Positions 8,639-15,475 of a stretch of 52,642 nucleotides of DNA are shown here, piece by piece; within the stretch, counting starts at the first letter, position 1, and each line of letters begins with the position of its first letter. The notes under the pieces were generated by a model that had not been told where the DNA came from, searched no databases, and worked only from the letters and a program-made list of their open reading frames with translations. The translations under genes were made by a program, and so were the position numbers. The stretch is from an uncultured Eubacteriales bacterium. GTDB taxonomy: Bacteria > Bacillota > Clostridia > Christensenellales > Aristaeellaceae. The stretch covers positions 6,471-59,112 of the forward strand of contig CADAKE010000002.1 of NCBI GenBank assembly GCA_902788445.1. The letters run 5' to 3'.

Positions 8639-8751
8639 GGCCAAATCGCGGTTCCTATAACGCGGAAGTTACCTATCGCTGCGACCATTGCGGATATGAA
8701 GGAACTTACAATGACCACGCGGAAACGCTTGACAGTCGCCGCCGCTTGTAA
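8536..8751 (+). CDS. Small zinc-ribbon protein
   Basis: The 71-residue protein has two CxxC knuckles ([11 protein letters not shown] near residue 7 and CDHCGYEG near 49) that would bind one zinc. Its ATG lies three bases after the TAA that would end rubrerythrin in the unshifted frame (8532), the normal spacing for a co-transcribed downstream gene. In the shifted frame the two genes overlap by 103 bases. No further domain is recognised; a role in nucleic-acid binding or metal handling is a guess. Confidence 0.6.
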   Translation: MFIPNRCPRCRKADGWHEKLSFLRGIRIGSFFRLGPNRGSYNAEVTYRCDHCGYEGTYNDHAETLDSRRRL

Positions 8752-8809
8752 AGCTGTCACGGTAAGAGATTGCTGGAGCGGTACTTCGGAAAGTAATTGT
8801 CTATTGTTG

Positions 8810-8839
8810 GCGGGGAAAGCGTTTTTCCCCGCTTTTTTT
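8810..8839 (+). terminator. Intrinsic terminator after the zinc-ribbon gene
   Basis: The stem GCGGGGAAA / TTTCCCCGC with a 5-nt loop is followed by seven T. It closes the rubrerythrin/zinc-ribbon unit. Confidence 0.85.
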
Positions 8840-8850
8840 GAGGAATGAGC

Positions 8851-9171
8851 ATGAAGATTCCTTTTCAGCCGGACGGCGTATGGTATCACGGTTCACCTGT
8901 CCTGTTCACCGAATTGAAAGCAGGCAGCACGATCACCCAATGGCGGGCGCTGGCCGAGGCTTTCTCCCACAAGCCCGGTATGCTGAGCTACGACGACGAT
9001 GGAACGGTCACGCATAACGGAAAAGAACCCGGCTATCTGTATGTGATTGATGAGCCGGTGTCCGTGGGCGTGGACTGTGATCCGCATCCCCACACGGTCA
9101 TGGACGCAAACGCCGAGTTTTTGACAAAGCGTCCCCTGCGTGTCCGCCTGATCGCGGAGCTGCCCGTATAG
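8851..9171 (+). CDS. Small protein resembling an ADP-ribosyltransferase-like fold
   Basis: The 106-residue protein begins MKIPFQPDGVWYHGSP. The ATG at 8851 is preferred over one at 8845 because AGGA is then six bases upstream. WYHGSP, an L-x-AGSTITQW segment, AEAFSHKP and a late DEPV...PHPH region resemble small proteins with the YHG-type opening strand of ART/RNA 2'-phosphotransferase folds. No catalytic set can be confirmed. The gene lies right behind a terminator and is followed by a possible one, so it seems to be its own unit. The function is unknown. Confidence 0.55.
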   Translation: MKIPFQPDGVWYHGSPVLFTELKAGSTITQWRALAEAFSHKPGMLSYDDDGTVTHNGKEPGYLYVIDEPVSVGVDCDPHPHTVMDANAEFLTKRPLRVRLIAELPV

Positions 9172-9229
9172 TCCGCCGCGGTTTCCTTCAAAGATACTTT
9201 GGCGAGTAAGAAATCAAGGCTCTTTAAAT

Positions 9230-9260
9230 GGACCGTTCCACGCGGACGGTCCTCCTTTTT
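9230..9260 (+). terminator. Possible terminator after the small ART-like gene
   Basis: GGACCGT pairs with ACGGTCC across a 9-nt loop and is followed by CCTTTTT. Confidence 0.5.
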
Positions 9261-9268
9261 GCGCAGCG

Positions 9269-9301
9269 AAAAGCCGTCCGGCTTAATACCGGACGGCTTT
9301 T
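9269..9301 (-). terminator. Intrinsic terminator of rpsU
   Basis: AAAAGCCGTCCGG and CCGGACGGCTTTT form a perfect 13-bp stem around a 7-nt loop. It can stop transcription from both sides but lies directly downstream of rpsU. Confidence 0.9.
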
Positions 9302-9317
9302 GCCTGGAAGAAGGAGA

Positions 9318-9491
9318 TCAATACTTCCGCTTCCGAGCGGCTTCCGCCTTCTTCTTGCGCTTTACGCTGGGCTTTTCATAGTGTTCGCGCTTACGAACTT
9401 CCGCCAGGACGCCAGCGCGGGCGCACTGCCGCTTAAAACGCTTGAGCGCGCTTTCCAGCGATTCGTTCTTGTTTACATGAACCTCAGACAC
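9318..9491 (-). CDS. rpsU: 30S ribosomal protein S21
   Basis: A 57-residue basic protein of the small ribosomal subunit begins at GTG (9491) behind GGGAGGG. After [20 protein letters not shown] come the typical [20 protein letters not shown] segment and a basic tail [14 protein letters not shown]. Length and sequence are standard for S21. It has its own consensus promoter and a strong terminator, and the HIT gene lies just upstream on the same strand, an arrangement common in Firmicutes. Confidence 0.95.
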   Translation of the reverse strand: MSEVHVNKNESLESALKRFKRQCARAGVLAEVRKREHYEKPSVKRKKKAEAARKRKY

Positions 9492-9580
9492 TTGTTTTCC
9501 CTCCCTTCGCTCATCTCGCCTGAAACAACACCGCTTGCACGGTGCTCGCCGTTTGACCGGCGGATGGCGACCGTGAATGT

Positions 9581-9609
9581 ATTATACCGCTTTCCGACGG
9601 GAGAGTCAA
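9581..9609 (-). promoter_or_regulatory. Consensus promoter of rpsU
   Basis: On the minus strand TTGACT (9604-9609), a 17-bp spacer and TATAAT (9581-9586) lie 90 bp upstream of the rpsU GTG. Confidence 0.8.
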
Positions 9610-9675
9610 CAGCTTTTTTTCGACCGGAAAATGTTTTTACATTTTCATCATATTCCCCGGAAGAAAACCAACCAA

Positions 9676-10017
9676 TCAGGCCATTTGATCCGCCATCTGC
9701 CGCCCGCCCAGGATGTGGAAATGCAGGTGCGGCACGCTCTGGCAGGCGTCGGGCCCGCAGTTGGATATGACGCGGAAGCCGTTTTTCAAGCCCTCCTGCT
9801 CGGCGATTTTGCCGATGGCCCGCATAATGGCGCACAGCGCGTCGTCGGGCAGGCGATACATTTCGGCGATGCTGGACACGTGCTGCTTGGGCACGACCAG
9901 GATGTGGGTCGGCGCCTGGGGATTAATGTCCCGGAAGGCATAGCAGAACCCGTCCTCATAGACCTTGGTGGAGGGAATGTCCCCCGCGATGATTTTGCAG
10001 AATAAGCAGTTTTCCAT
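9676..10017 (-). CDS. HIT family nucleotide hydrolase
   Basis: This 113-residue histidine-triad protein acts on nucleoside phosphoramidates or AMP-conjugates (Hint-like). N-terminal [13 protein letters not shown] supplies the usual zinc-type cysteines, and the active-site triad is HLHFHILGG near residue 97. The ATG at 10017 follows AAAGGAG. rpsU lies 184 bp downstream with its own promoter. Confidence 0.95.
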   Translation of the reverse strand: MENCLFCKIIAGDIPSTKVYEDGFCYAFRDINPQAPTHILVVPKQHVSSIAEMYRLPDDALCAIMRAIGKIAEQEGLKNGFRVISNCGPDACQSVPHLHFHILGGRQMADQMA

Positions 10018-10047
10018 GGTAGAAGCTCCTTTCGTTCTTTAGGGGTT

Positions 10048-10207
10048 TAGGCAATAGGCAGTAGGCAGTAGGCAATAGGCAATAGGCATTAGGCAATAGG
10101 CAGTAGGGATTAGGGATTAGCAAATAGGTATGAATGTTCAACCGTTACGGTTTAGTTATCAGGCAAAATGACTATTGCCTATTGCCTATTGCCTAATGCC
10201 TATTCCC
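10048..10207. repeat. Word-repeat hairpin (TAGGCAA type), intergenic
   Basis: The left arm (10048-10124) is about ten tandem heptamers TAGGCAA/TAGGCAG ending in TTAGGGA words. The right arm (10171-10207) carries the complement TTGCCTA repeated. The loop is roughly 46 nt. This is the longest example in the window. It lies between the HIT start and the purR stop. A related hairpin lies at 13903-14006. Confidence 0.9.
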
Positions 10208-11020
10208 TTATTCAATCCACTCCGCCGGGCGAATATCCAGTGGCTGTCCTTCCCGGATATCCCGCAGGATCATCAGGGATTTTTCGCCCTCGATGGAGCG
10301 ATGCTTGGGGTTCTCCAGGGCCAGCACGAAGCAGATGCCCATGACCGTGATGGAGAATTCTTTCATCAGTTCGATCATGCCCCGGGCCGTGCCGCCGCCG
10401 CGCATGAAGTCGTCCACGATCAGGCACTTCTGCCCTTCCCGCACGGCGCGGCGGGAGAGGGCCATGGTCTCGATGTTGCCGGAGCCGGACACATAAGAGA
10501 TATTCACCGCGCTGCCCTCATACACCTTCGTGGCATGGCGGGCAATGATCAGCGGCACGCGCAGGGCGTTCGCCGTCATCATGGCGACCGGGATGCCTTT
10601 GGTTTCCATGGTGAGCACAAAGTCCACGTGGAAATCATAATACTGGCTGGCGATCAGCGTGCCCATGCCATGCACCAGCGTGGGGTCGGAAAGAATATCC
10701 GAAAAATACAGATACCCGCCGGGCAGGTGGCGGCCCGGCTCGCGGAGACGCTCGCATATTCCCTGCACAAATTCCCGGTTCGCGGTCTTGAGGCCGATCG
10801 GACGGTAACGCACGCCGCCCGCCGCGCCGGTCACGGTTTCCAGCTTGCCCAGCTGGAACTGGTTCATCGTCTGCTGCAAAATTGCCACGTCCTCGCTGAC
10901 GGTGGATTTGGCCGTGGAAAACAGTTCGCAGAAATGGGACAGGGTAAAAATGCGATTGGGCGACGAGGTCAGGATCTGGGTCATGGCCGCCAGCCGCTCG
11001 TTCCGCTTGATTTTGTCCAT
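10208..11020 (-). CDS. purR: Pur operon repressor PurR
   Basis: This 270-residue Firmicutes-type regulator binds PurBox DNA and is released by PRPP when purines are scarce. The N-terminal winged helix (about 1-75: RNERLAAMTQILTSSPNRIFTL...KSTVSEDV) is followed by a phosphoribosyltransferase fold with the PRPP loop LIVDDFMRGGGTARG near 200. MDKIKRNE at 11020 is the usual start. An in-frame start 54 nt upstream lies within 5' leader sequence and is less likely. A PurBox-like site lies upstream (11108-11120), consistent with autoregulation. No purine synthesis genes are in the window. Confidence 0.93.
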   Translation of the reverse strand: MDKIKRNERLAAMTQILTSSPNRIFTLSHFCELFSTAKSTVSEDVAILQQTMNQFQLGKLETVTGAAGGVRYRPIGLKTANREFVQGICERLREPGRHLPGGYLYFSDILSDPTLVHGMGTLIASQYYDFHVDFVLTMETKGIPVAMMTANALRVPLIIARHATKVYEGSAVNISYVSGSGNIETMALSRRAVREGQKCLIVDDFMRGGGTARGMIELMKEFSITVMGICFVLALENPKHRSIEGEKSLMILRDIREGQPLDIRPAEWIE

Positions 11021-11064
11021 GGCAAAAGTACGTCCTCTCTGAGAAATGGGGTTTACAAAACAGA

Positions 11065-11070
11065 AGTATA
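11065..11070 (-). promoter_or_regulatory. Extended -10 promoter of purR
   Basis: The minus strand reads TGGTATACT, an extended -10 (TG-N-TATACT), about 45 bp upstream of the purR ATG. A clear -35 is lacking. Confidence 0.5.
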
Positions 11071-11107
11071 CCACAAAACTGTGAATATTTCCAGAGGTAA
11101 AATAAAA

Positions 11108-11120
11108 AATGTTCGGAAAA
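11108..11120 (-). promoter_or_regulatory. PurBox-like operator upstream of purR
   Basis: The minus strand reads TTTTCCGAACATT, matching the PurR consensus AWWWCCGAACWWT except at its first base. It lies about 40 bp upstream of the purR -10. A second, inverted box is only weakly visible (CCGATT near 11137). Confidence 0.55.
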
Positions 11121-11191
11121 AGCGGAAACAGAGCGGCCGATTTCAGGCTTTTTAAAATGAGTATATTTTGAGTAAGTTTTTTAAAATAAGA

Positions 11192-11207
11192 TTGATAAAT
11201 TTATCAA
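11192..11207. promoter_or_regulatory. 16-bp perfect palindrome upstream of an orphan promoter
   Basis: TTGATAAATTTATCAA reads the same on both strands and ends 7 bp before the -35 box at 11215. It is a candidate operator or part of an AT-rich UP element. Confidence 0.55.
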
Positions 11208-11214
11208 ATAATGG

Positions 11215-11243
11215 TTGACATTTGAAAGAAAGTATGCTAAGAT
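11215..11243 (+). promoter_or_regulatory. Strong promoter of an orphan transcript
   Basis: TTGACA (11215-11220), a 17-bp spacer and TAAGAT (11238-11243) are preceded by about 60 bp of AT-rich sequence like an UP element. The predicted start is near 11250. It points away from purR. Confidence 0.8.
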
Positions 11244-11349
11244 ATAGCCAGATAGGAAAAGAACCTATCGAAAGATAACAGGTTCCCCGATGATCGAGAG
11301 CAATGAGTGAAGATAGAGAAAAGGATCGTTCCAGAAGGAGGAGAGTCCC

Positions 11350-11418
11350 ATGGATCAAGCGCTGTGGGCGGCGGGCACGACAAGACAATTGAATATCAAT
11401 CTTCAAAATATCTGCTGA
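11350..11418 (+). CDS. Possible 22-residue peptide inside the orphan transcript
   Basis: ATG at 11350 follows AAGGAGGAGAGTCCC, a near-perfect ribosome binding site at good spacing. The peptide begins MDQALWAAGTTRQLN and ends at TGA 11418 with a single terminal Cys. It has no signal peptide or recognised family. It could be a true small protein, a leader peptide, or a chance frame in the RNA. Confidence 0.35.
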   Translation: MDQALWAAGTTRQLNINLQNIC

Positions 11419-11657
11419 AAAAGAAAAGGCTTGAATTATCCATCCTCATAATCAAGCAACGCAGAACGCGAACAGAAAGCAGAACAAAGCAAACAAGCAT
11501 CGGATCATTACCCTGAACCCCGCCGCCGTACCCGGATCAAAGATCGAACACCAAGAATGTGTTTTTCAGGAACGGAGCGAAAATAGAAGGACCCCCTCTT
11601 ACATCGCTTTCGGTTCCGTTGGTCACGATCCCAAAAAGGGTTGACGATAAATGTTTC

Positions 11658-11684
11658 AAGGGCCCGCAGAAGTCGGGCCCTTTT
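11658..11684 (+). terminator. Intrinsic terminator of the orphan transcript
   Basis: GGGCCCG and CGGGCCC form a GC-only stem with a 7-nt loop followed by TTTT. Confidence 0.85.
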
Positions 11685-11692
11685 AAGCTGTC

Positions 11693-11732
11693 AAAAGCTC
11701 CGCTTCTCAAGAAACTGAAAAGCGGAGCTTTT
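11693..11732 (-). terminator. Intrinsic terminator of the iron-uptake operon
   Basis: AAAAGCTCCGCTT and AAGCGGAGCTTTT form a perfect 13-bp stem with a 14-nt loop, 20 bp beyond the stop of the last operon gene. Confidence 0.88.
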
Positions 11733-11752
11733 GCATAAAGCGAGAAAAGGAG

Positions 11753-12427
<675 letters not shown>

Positions 12428-12431
12428 ACTG

Positions 12432-13889
12432 TTATTCTCCTTTCAGGACGATGGCCGGATCAATGGCCACGGCGCGCTTGATGGGGGCCAGACAGCTTAC
12501 CGCCGCCACCGCCATGGACACGATCACCGCGGCGGGGAGCAGCAAGGGCTGGAACGTGATGGATGAACCGAACACATTCACGCTCACCACCTGGGCGAAC
12601 ACGAAGCCCAGAAGAGCCCCCATCACGCCGCCCAGCAGCCCCAGGAACAATCCCTCGCCCAGGAACTCCGCCCGGATGGAGCCGTCCGACGCGCCAAGCG
12701 CTTTGCGCAGGCCGATTTCCCTGCGGCGTTCGGAAACCACCGCCATCATGGTGGTGGATACGCAGATCATGGTGAGCAGCAGCACCACGGCGGTGACCAG
12801 GAACACCAGCGCCTGGAGCTTGGAAAGCACCGCCGCTTCCGAGCGCGTGACGCGCTTCACCAGCCGGGCCTGCACATTTTCGCCGGACGCGGAAATGGCT
12901 TCCACATACTCCGCCAACTGGTCGGCGCTGGCGGACACGCTCAACTCCGCCACGTCCAGCTGGTCGGAGCCGGTCATGGTTTCCATATCCTGCAAGGACA
13001 GGAACACATAGCTTTCTTCCTCGCCGCCGGTGGTCAGGATGCCGGTGACGGCGAAGTTCATCGTTTTGGGCTGCACGGGAGCCGCGGCGGCAGTGGCTTT
13101 GTTCAGGGCCTCCACCACAGCGGAGGAAGTCACCGTCGCGCCGGTCAGCGCGTCCACGTCCCCCGATTCGATGGGCAGGGCCTTTCCGGCAAACTGGCTG
13201 AGATACGCTTCATCTTCGGGGATGCGGCCGCCGTACTCGGCGGTCTGGGTGGAGGCGTCCACGGCGAGGGAAGCAATTTTGGCTTCATCATCCAGCGTCG
13301 CGGTCACATACACGATGCCGCCGCCGAAGCCCTCCGCGCTGCCGCTGAGCGTCGCGCCAGGCACGCGGCTTTCCTCAGGCGTCCGGTCGCTGGCCGCGGC
13401 GGTGGGCTGATAGGTCAGCTCCATGGAGGAGCCGACGCGCACGCCGATGGTATCGGCGATTTCCTTGCCCACCAGTACCTCGCGGGTATTTTCTGGATAG
13501 TTCCCCTCCACACTGAAATAAGGACTGGTCTTTACAATCTGGCTAAAGTCCGTGCCCGCGGCGGTGAAGGATTGCTGGCGTGAGGTCATATCCAGCCGCA
13601 CATAGCGGTACGGCGCGGCCCCGACCAGCTCATTTTCCGGCAATACCGCCAGCGCTTCTTCCAGCGTGTCCGGGTTCAGCGCGCCGCCTTCCTTGGGCAG
13701 CAGCAGCATGTTCGCGCCATAGGAGCGGAACTGCGCGCCCATCTGGCGCGGCACGTCCACATAAATCGTCACCAGGCCCGCCAGGATGGTGGCCCCGATG
13801 CCGATAGACAACAGCGCGATCAGCATCCGCGACCTGCGGCGCAGCAGCGACGCGGTGATCATGCGCAGGAACATTCTTCGTTTGGTCAT
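12432..13889 (-). CDS. FtsX-like ABC permease with an inserted FMN-binding-like domain
   Basis: The 485-residue protein has the MacB/FtsX layout: a membrane segment at about 22-42, a large extracytoplasmic loop, then three membrane segments (about 358-380, 410-435, 450-475) and a terminal LAPIKRAVAIDPAIVLKGE. Inside the loop, residues about 187-266 look like an FMN-binding domain of the NqrC/RnfG type: VYVTATLDDEAKIASLAVD, GRIPEDEAYLSQFAGK and LTGATVTSSAVVEALNKA. In that family FMN is bound covalently to the last Thr of (S/T)GAT, here Thr252. An ABC permease with such an insert is unusual and would put a flavin outside the membrane. The ATG at 13889 follows TTTGGAGG; an in-frame start 24 nt upstream overlaps a hairpin repeat and was not chosen. 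The domain call is by eye. Confidence 0.82.
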   Translation of the reverse strand: MTKRRMFLRMITASLLRRRSRMLIALLSIGIGATILAGLVTIYVDVPRQMGAQFRSYGANMLLLPKEGGALNPDTLEEALAVLPENELVGAAPYRYVRLDMTSRQQSFTAAGTDFSQIVKTSPYFSVEGNYPENTREVLVGKEIADTIGVRVGSSMELTYQPTAAASDRTPEESRVPGATLSGSAEGFGGGIVYVTATLDDEAKIASLAVDASTQTAEYGGRIPEDEAYLSQFAGKALPIESGDVDALTGATVTSSAVVEALNKATAAAAPVQPKTMNFAVTGILTTGGEEESYVFLSLQDMETMTGSDQLDVAELSVSASADQLAEYVEAISASGENVQARLVKRVTRSEAAVLSKLQALVFLVTAVVLLLTMICVSTTMMAVVSERRREIGLRKALGASDGSIRAEFLGEGLFLGLLGGVMGALLGFVFAQVVSVNVFGSSITFQPLLLPAAVIVSMAVAAVSCLAPIKRAVAIDPAIVLKGE

Positions 13890-13902
13890 GACAGCCTCCA
13901 AA

Positions 13903-14006
13903 TAGTTAGGCATTAGGCATTAGAAAAATTTCGCTTAGGTTAAGGAAAAATGTCAACGATTATTTCTCAAATTTCCTAATGCCTATTGCCTAATGCCTGT
14001 TGCCTT
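13903..14006. repeat. Word-repeat hairpin (TAGGCAT type) inside the iron operon
   Basis: The left arm carries TTAGGCATTAGGCATTAG (13906-13923). The right arm repeats CTAATGCCTATTGCC (13976 onward). It lies between the two permease genes, so it is transcribed with the operon. Words are shared with the hairpin at 10048-10207. Confidence 0.8.
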
Positions 14007-14011
14007 TGATC

Positions 14012-15307
14012 TCAGTGTCCCCCGTGCAGCACTTCCGCTGGCCGCAGCTTCAGCACCATGCGGATGGCGGGCAGGCTGCCCGCGATGGTGACCAGGGCGA
14101 TGAGCCCCGCCACGATGGGAATAACCTTCGGGTCCATTTCCACCGCGGAGCCGAACACGCTATGACCGATCAGCTGGGCAAAGCCAAAGCCCATGAAGTA
14201 CCCCGCCACGAAGCCCACCAGAGCGGTAATCAGGATTTCGGTCATCACCACGCCGGTGATGGAACGGTCCTTCGCGCCGATGGCTTTCAGCAGGCCGATT
14301 TCCTGGGCGCGCTCCATCACGGAAGCGGTGACCAGGTTGGAGATGCCCAGCGCTGAACCGATCAGGCTCAGGGCGGTAATCAGGATCATGAGCAGCTGCG
14401 TCTTGTCCAGGATGGTGCCCTCGCTCTCCGCCACCTGCCGCACGGCGCTGGCGACGGAGCCGGTGATGACCTCCTGAATCTGGTAGCAGATGGCGCTCAC
14501 ATACGCAGTGCAGTACCAGGTTTCATAGTCGCGGCTGGAAAGCGCCGCCGGGTTCCGCGCAGCGCGGCGGGCCAGTTCGTTGTCCGGGGTGGTCAGGGCA
14601 GACACTTCGATGGAAGCCACCTTGTTTTCCCGGTTCGTCAGTGCTTGCACCAGATCGAGGGTGCCGAACATCTGCTCGTCCTCGTCGCCGCCCGCGTCGT
14701 AAATGCCCGCGATGGTCACGTCCCGCTCGCCGTGGGAGGCGATCAGGTGCACCGTGTCCCCGGCCTGCCAGCCCATGCGCTGGGCCAGGGCAGCGCCGAC
14801 CATGATTTCGGAAGCGGCGTTTTCGTCCTTTTCATCCAGCCAACGGCCCGCCGTCACGTCCCACCAGGAGCGCATCCCCACCACGCCAGCGTCCAGGCTT
14901 TCGCCCGTGGGCAGGTCGAGGTGGTGGTTGAACCAGGTGCCCACCAGCTTCGCGCTGCTGTTGTCGGGCAGCACGGCCTGGGTATCCAGGAAGGGCGTGA
15001 AGTCCACAATGTTGAACGCCCAGAAGATGGTTTTCAGCTTGCCCAGTTCGTCCTCCCGCAGGTAAGCGGCGTTCAGCTGTTCGCCCTCGCCCACGTCGTA
15101 AATGTCCGACAGGAGCGAGGAATCCTTGGGCTTCACGGTGATGTTGGCCCCGTAGTTTTTCAGTTCCTTGTTCACCTTCTCGCCCACGTCCCACATCACG
15201 TTCAGCATCCCGGTCGCCAGCGACGCGCCCAGGGCGATGGTAAAAGCGATCAGCAGCATCTTGCCCTTCTGGTAAAAGAGCACGCCGCGAATCATTCTAA
15301 ATAGCAT
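14012..15307 (-). CDS. FtsX-like ABC permease of the iron-uptake operon
   Basis: The 431-residue permease has the same four-segment FtsX/MacB layout: one N-terminal segment (KMLLIAFTIALGASLATGML), a large outer domain of about 250 residues, and three C-terminal segments. It ends LPAIRMVLKLRPAEVLHGG. It lacks the FMN-like insert seen in the neighbouring permease, so the two would form an asymmetric pair on the shared ATPase. ATG 15307 follows AAAGGAG. It is separated from its neighbours by hairpin repeats rather than promoters or terminators. Confidence 0.88.
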   Translation of the reverse strand: MLFRMIRGVLFYQKGKMLLIAFTIALGASLATGMLNVMWDVGEKVNKELKNYGANITVKPKDSSLLSDIYDVGEGEQLNAAYLREDELGKLKTIFWAFNIVDFTPFLDTQAVLPDNSSAKLVGTWFNHHLDLPTGESLDAGVVGMRSWWDVTAGRWLDEKDENAASEIMVGAALAQRMGWQAGDTVHLIASHGERDVTIAGIYDAGGDEDEQMFGTLDLVQALTNRENKVASIEVSALTTPDNELARRAARNPAALSSRDYETWYCTAYVSAICYQIQEVITGSVASAVRQVAESEGTILDKTQLLMILITALSLIGSALGISNLVTASVMERAQEIGLLKAIGAKDRSITGVVMTEILITALVGFVAGYFMGFGFAQLIGHSVFGSAVEMDPKVIPIVAGLIALVTIAGSLPAIRMVLKLRPAEVLHGGH

Positions 15308-15354
15308 GGTTGTCTCCTTTGAAATAGATTAAAAGAACGGAGTAGTGAGGTATC

Positions 15355-15461
15355 GAGTGTACAGAGTTCAGAGTACAGAGTGCAGAGATTTTAGCGCCCA
15401 ATTATACCGTTCGATTATTGTCATCTATATTCTCTGTACTCTGCACTCTGTACTCTGTTCC
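15355..15461. repeat. Word-repeat hairpin (CAGAGTN type) inside the iron operon
   Basis: The left arm is GTACAGAGTTCAGAGTACAG and further CAGAGTG words (15358-15389). The right arm is the complementary CTCTGTACTCTGCACTCTG run (15432-15460). The words are the same as at 4061-4170, but the loop sequence is different. Confidence 0.85.
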
Positions 15462-15475
15462 CTTTATCTTCATGC

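Larger units (their letters stand above)
11250..11684 (+). ncRNA. Candidate structured non-coding RNA (class unknown)
   Basis: A good promoter and a strong terminator bound a region of about 430 nt without a convincing gene. Visible helices are a 5' hairpin GATAGG/CCTATC (11251-11269), a bulged CTTGA-TTAT/ATAATCAAG hairpin near 11430, and a helix GGAACGGAGCGA / TCGCTTTCGGTTCC (11569-11617). GGATCG at 11323 could pair at long range with CGATCC at 11626. Conserved marks of RNase P RNA, tmRNA, SRP RNA and T-box leaders were looked for and not found. A 22-codon frame with a good Shine-Dalgarno lies inside, so a small mRNA is the main alternative. Confidence 0.5.

Noticed and set aside
10048..10207. 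Tandem TAGGCAA repeats as a possible CRISPR array
   Set aside because: The repeats are contiguous heptamers without spacers, mirrored as an inverted arm.
11250..11684. RNase P RNA, tmRNA or T-box leader
   Set aside because: GAGGAGAGTCCC superficially recalls the RNase P GAGGAAAGTCC block, but the partner conserved regions are missing; there is no tmRNA tag/acceptor ends and no T-box GGTGGNACCGCG.
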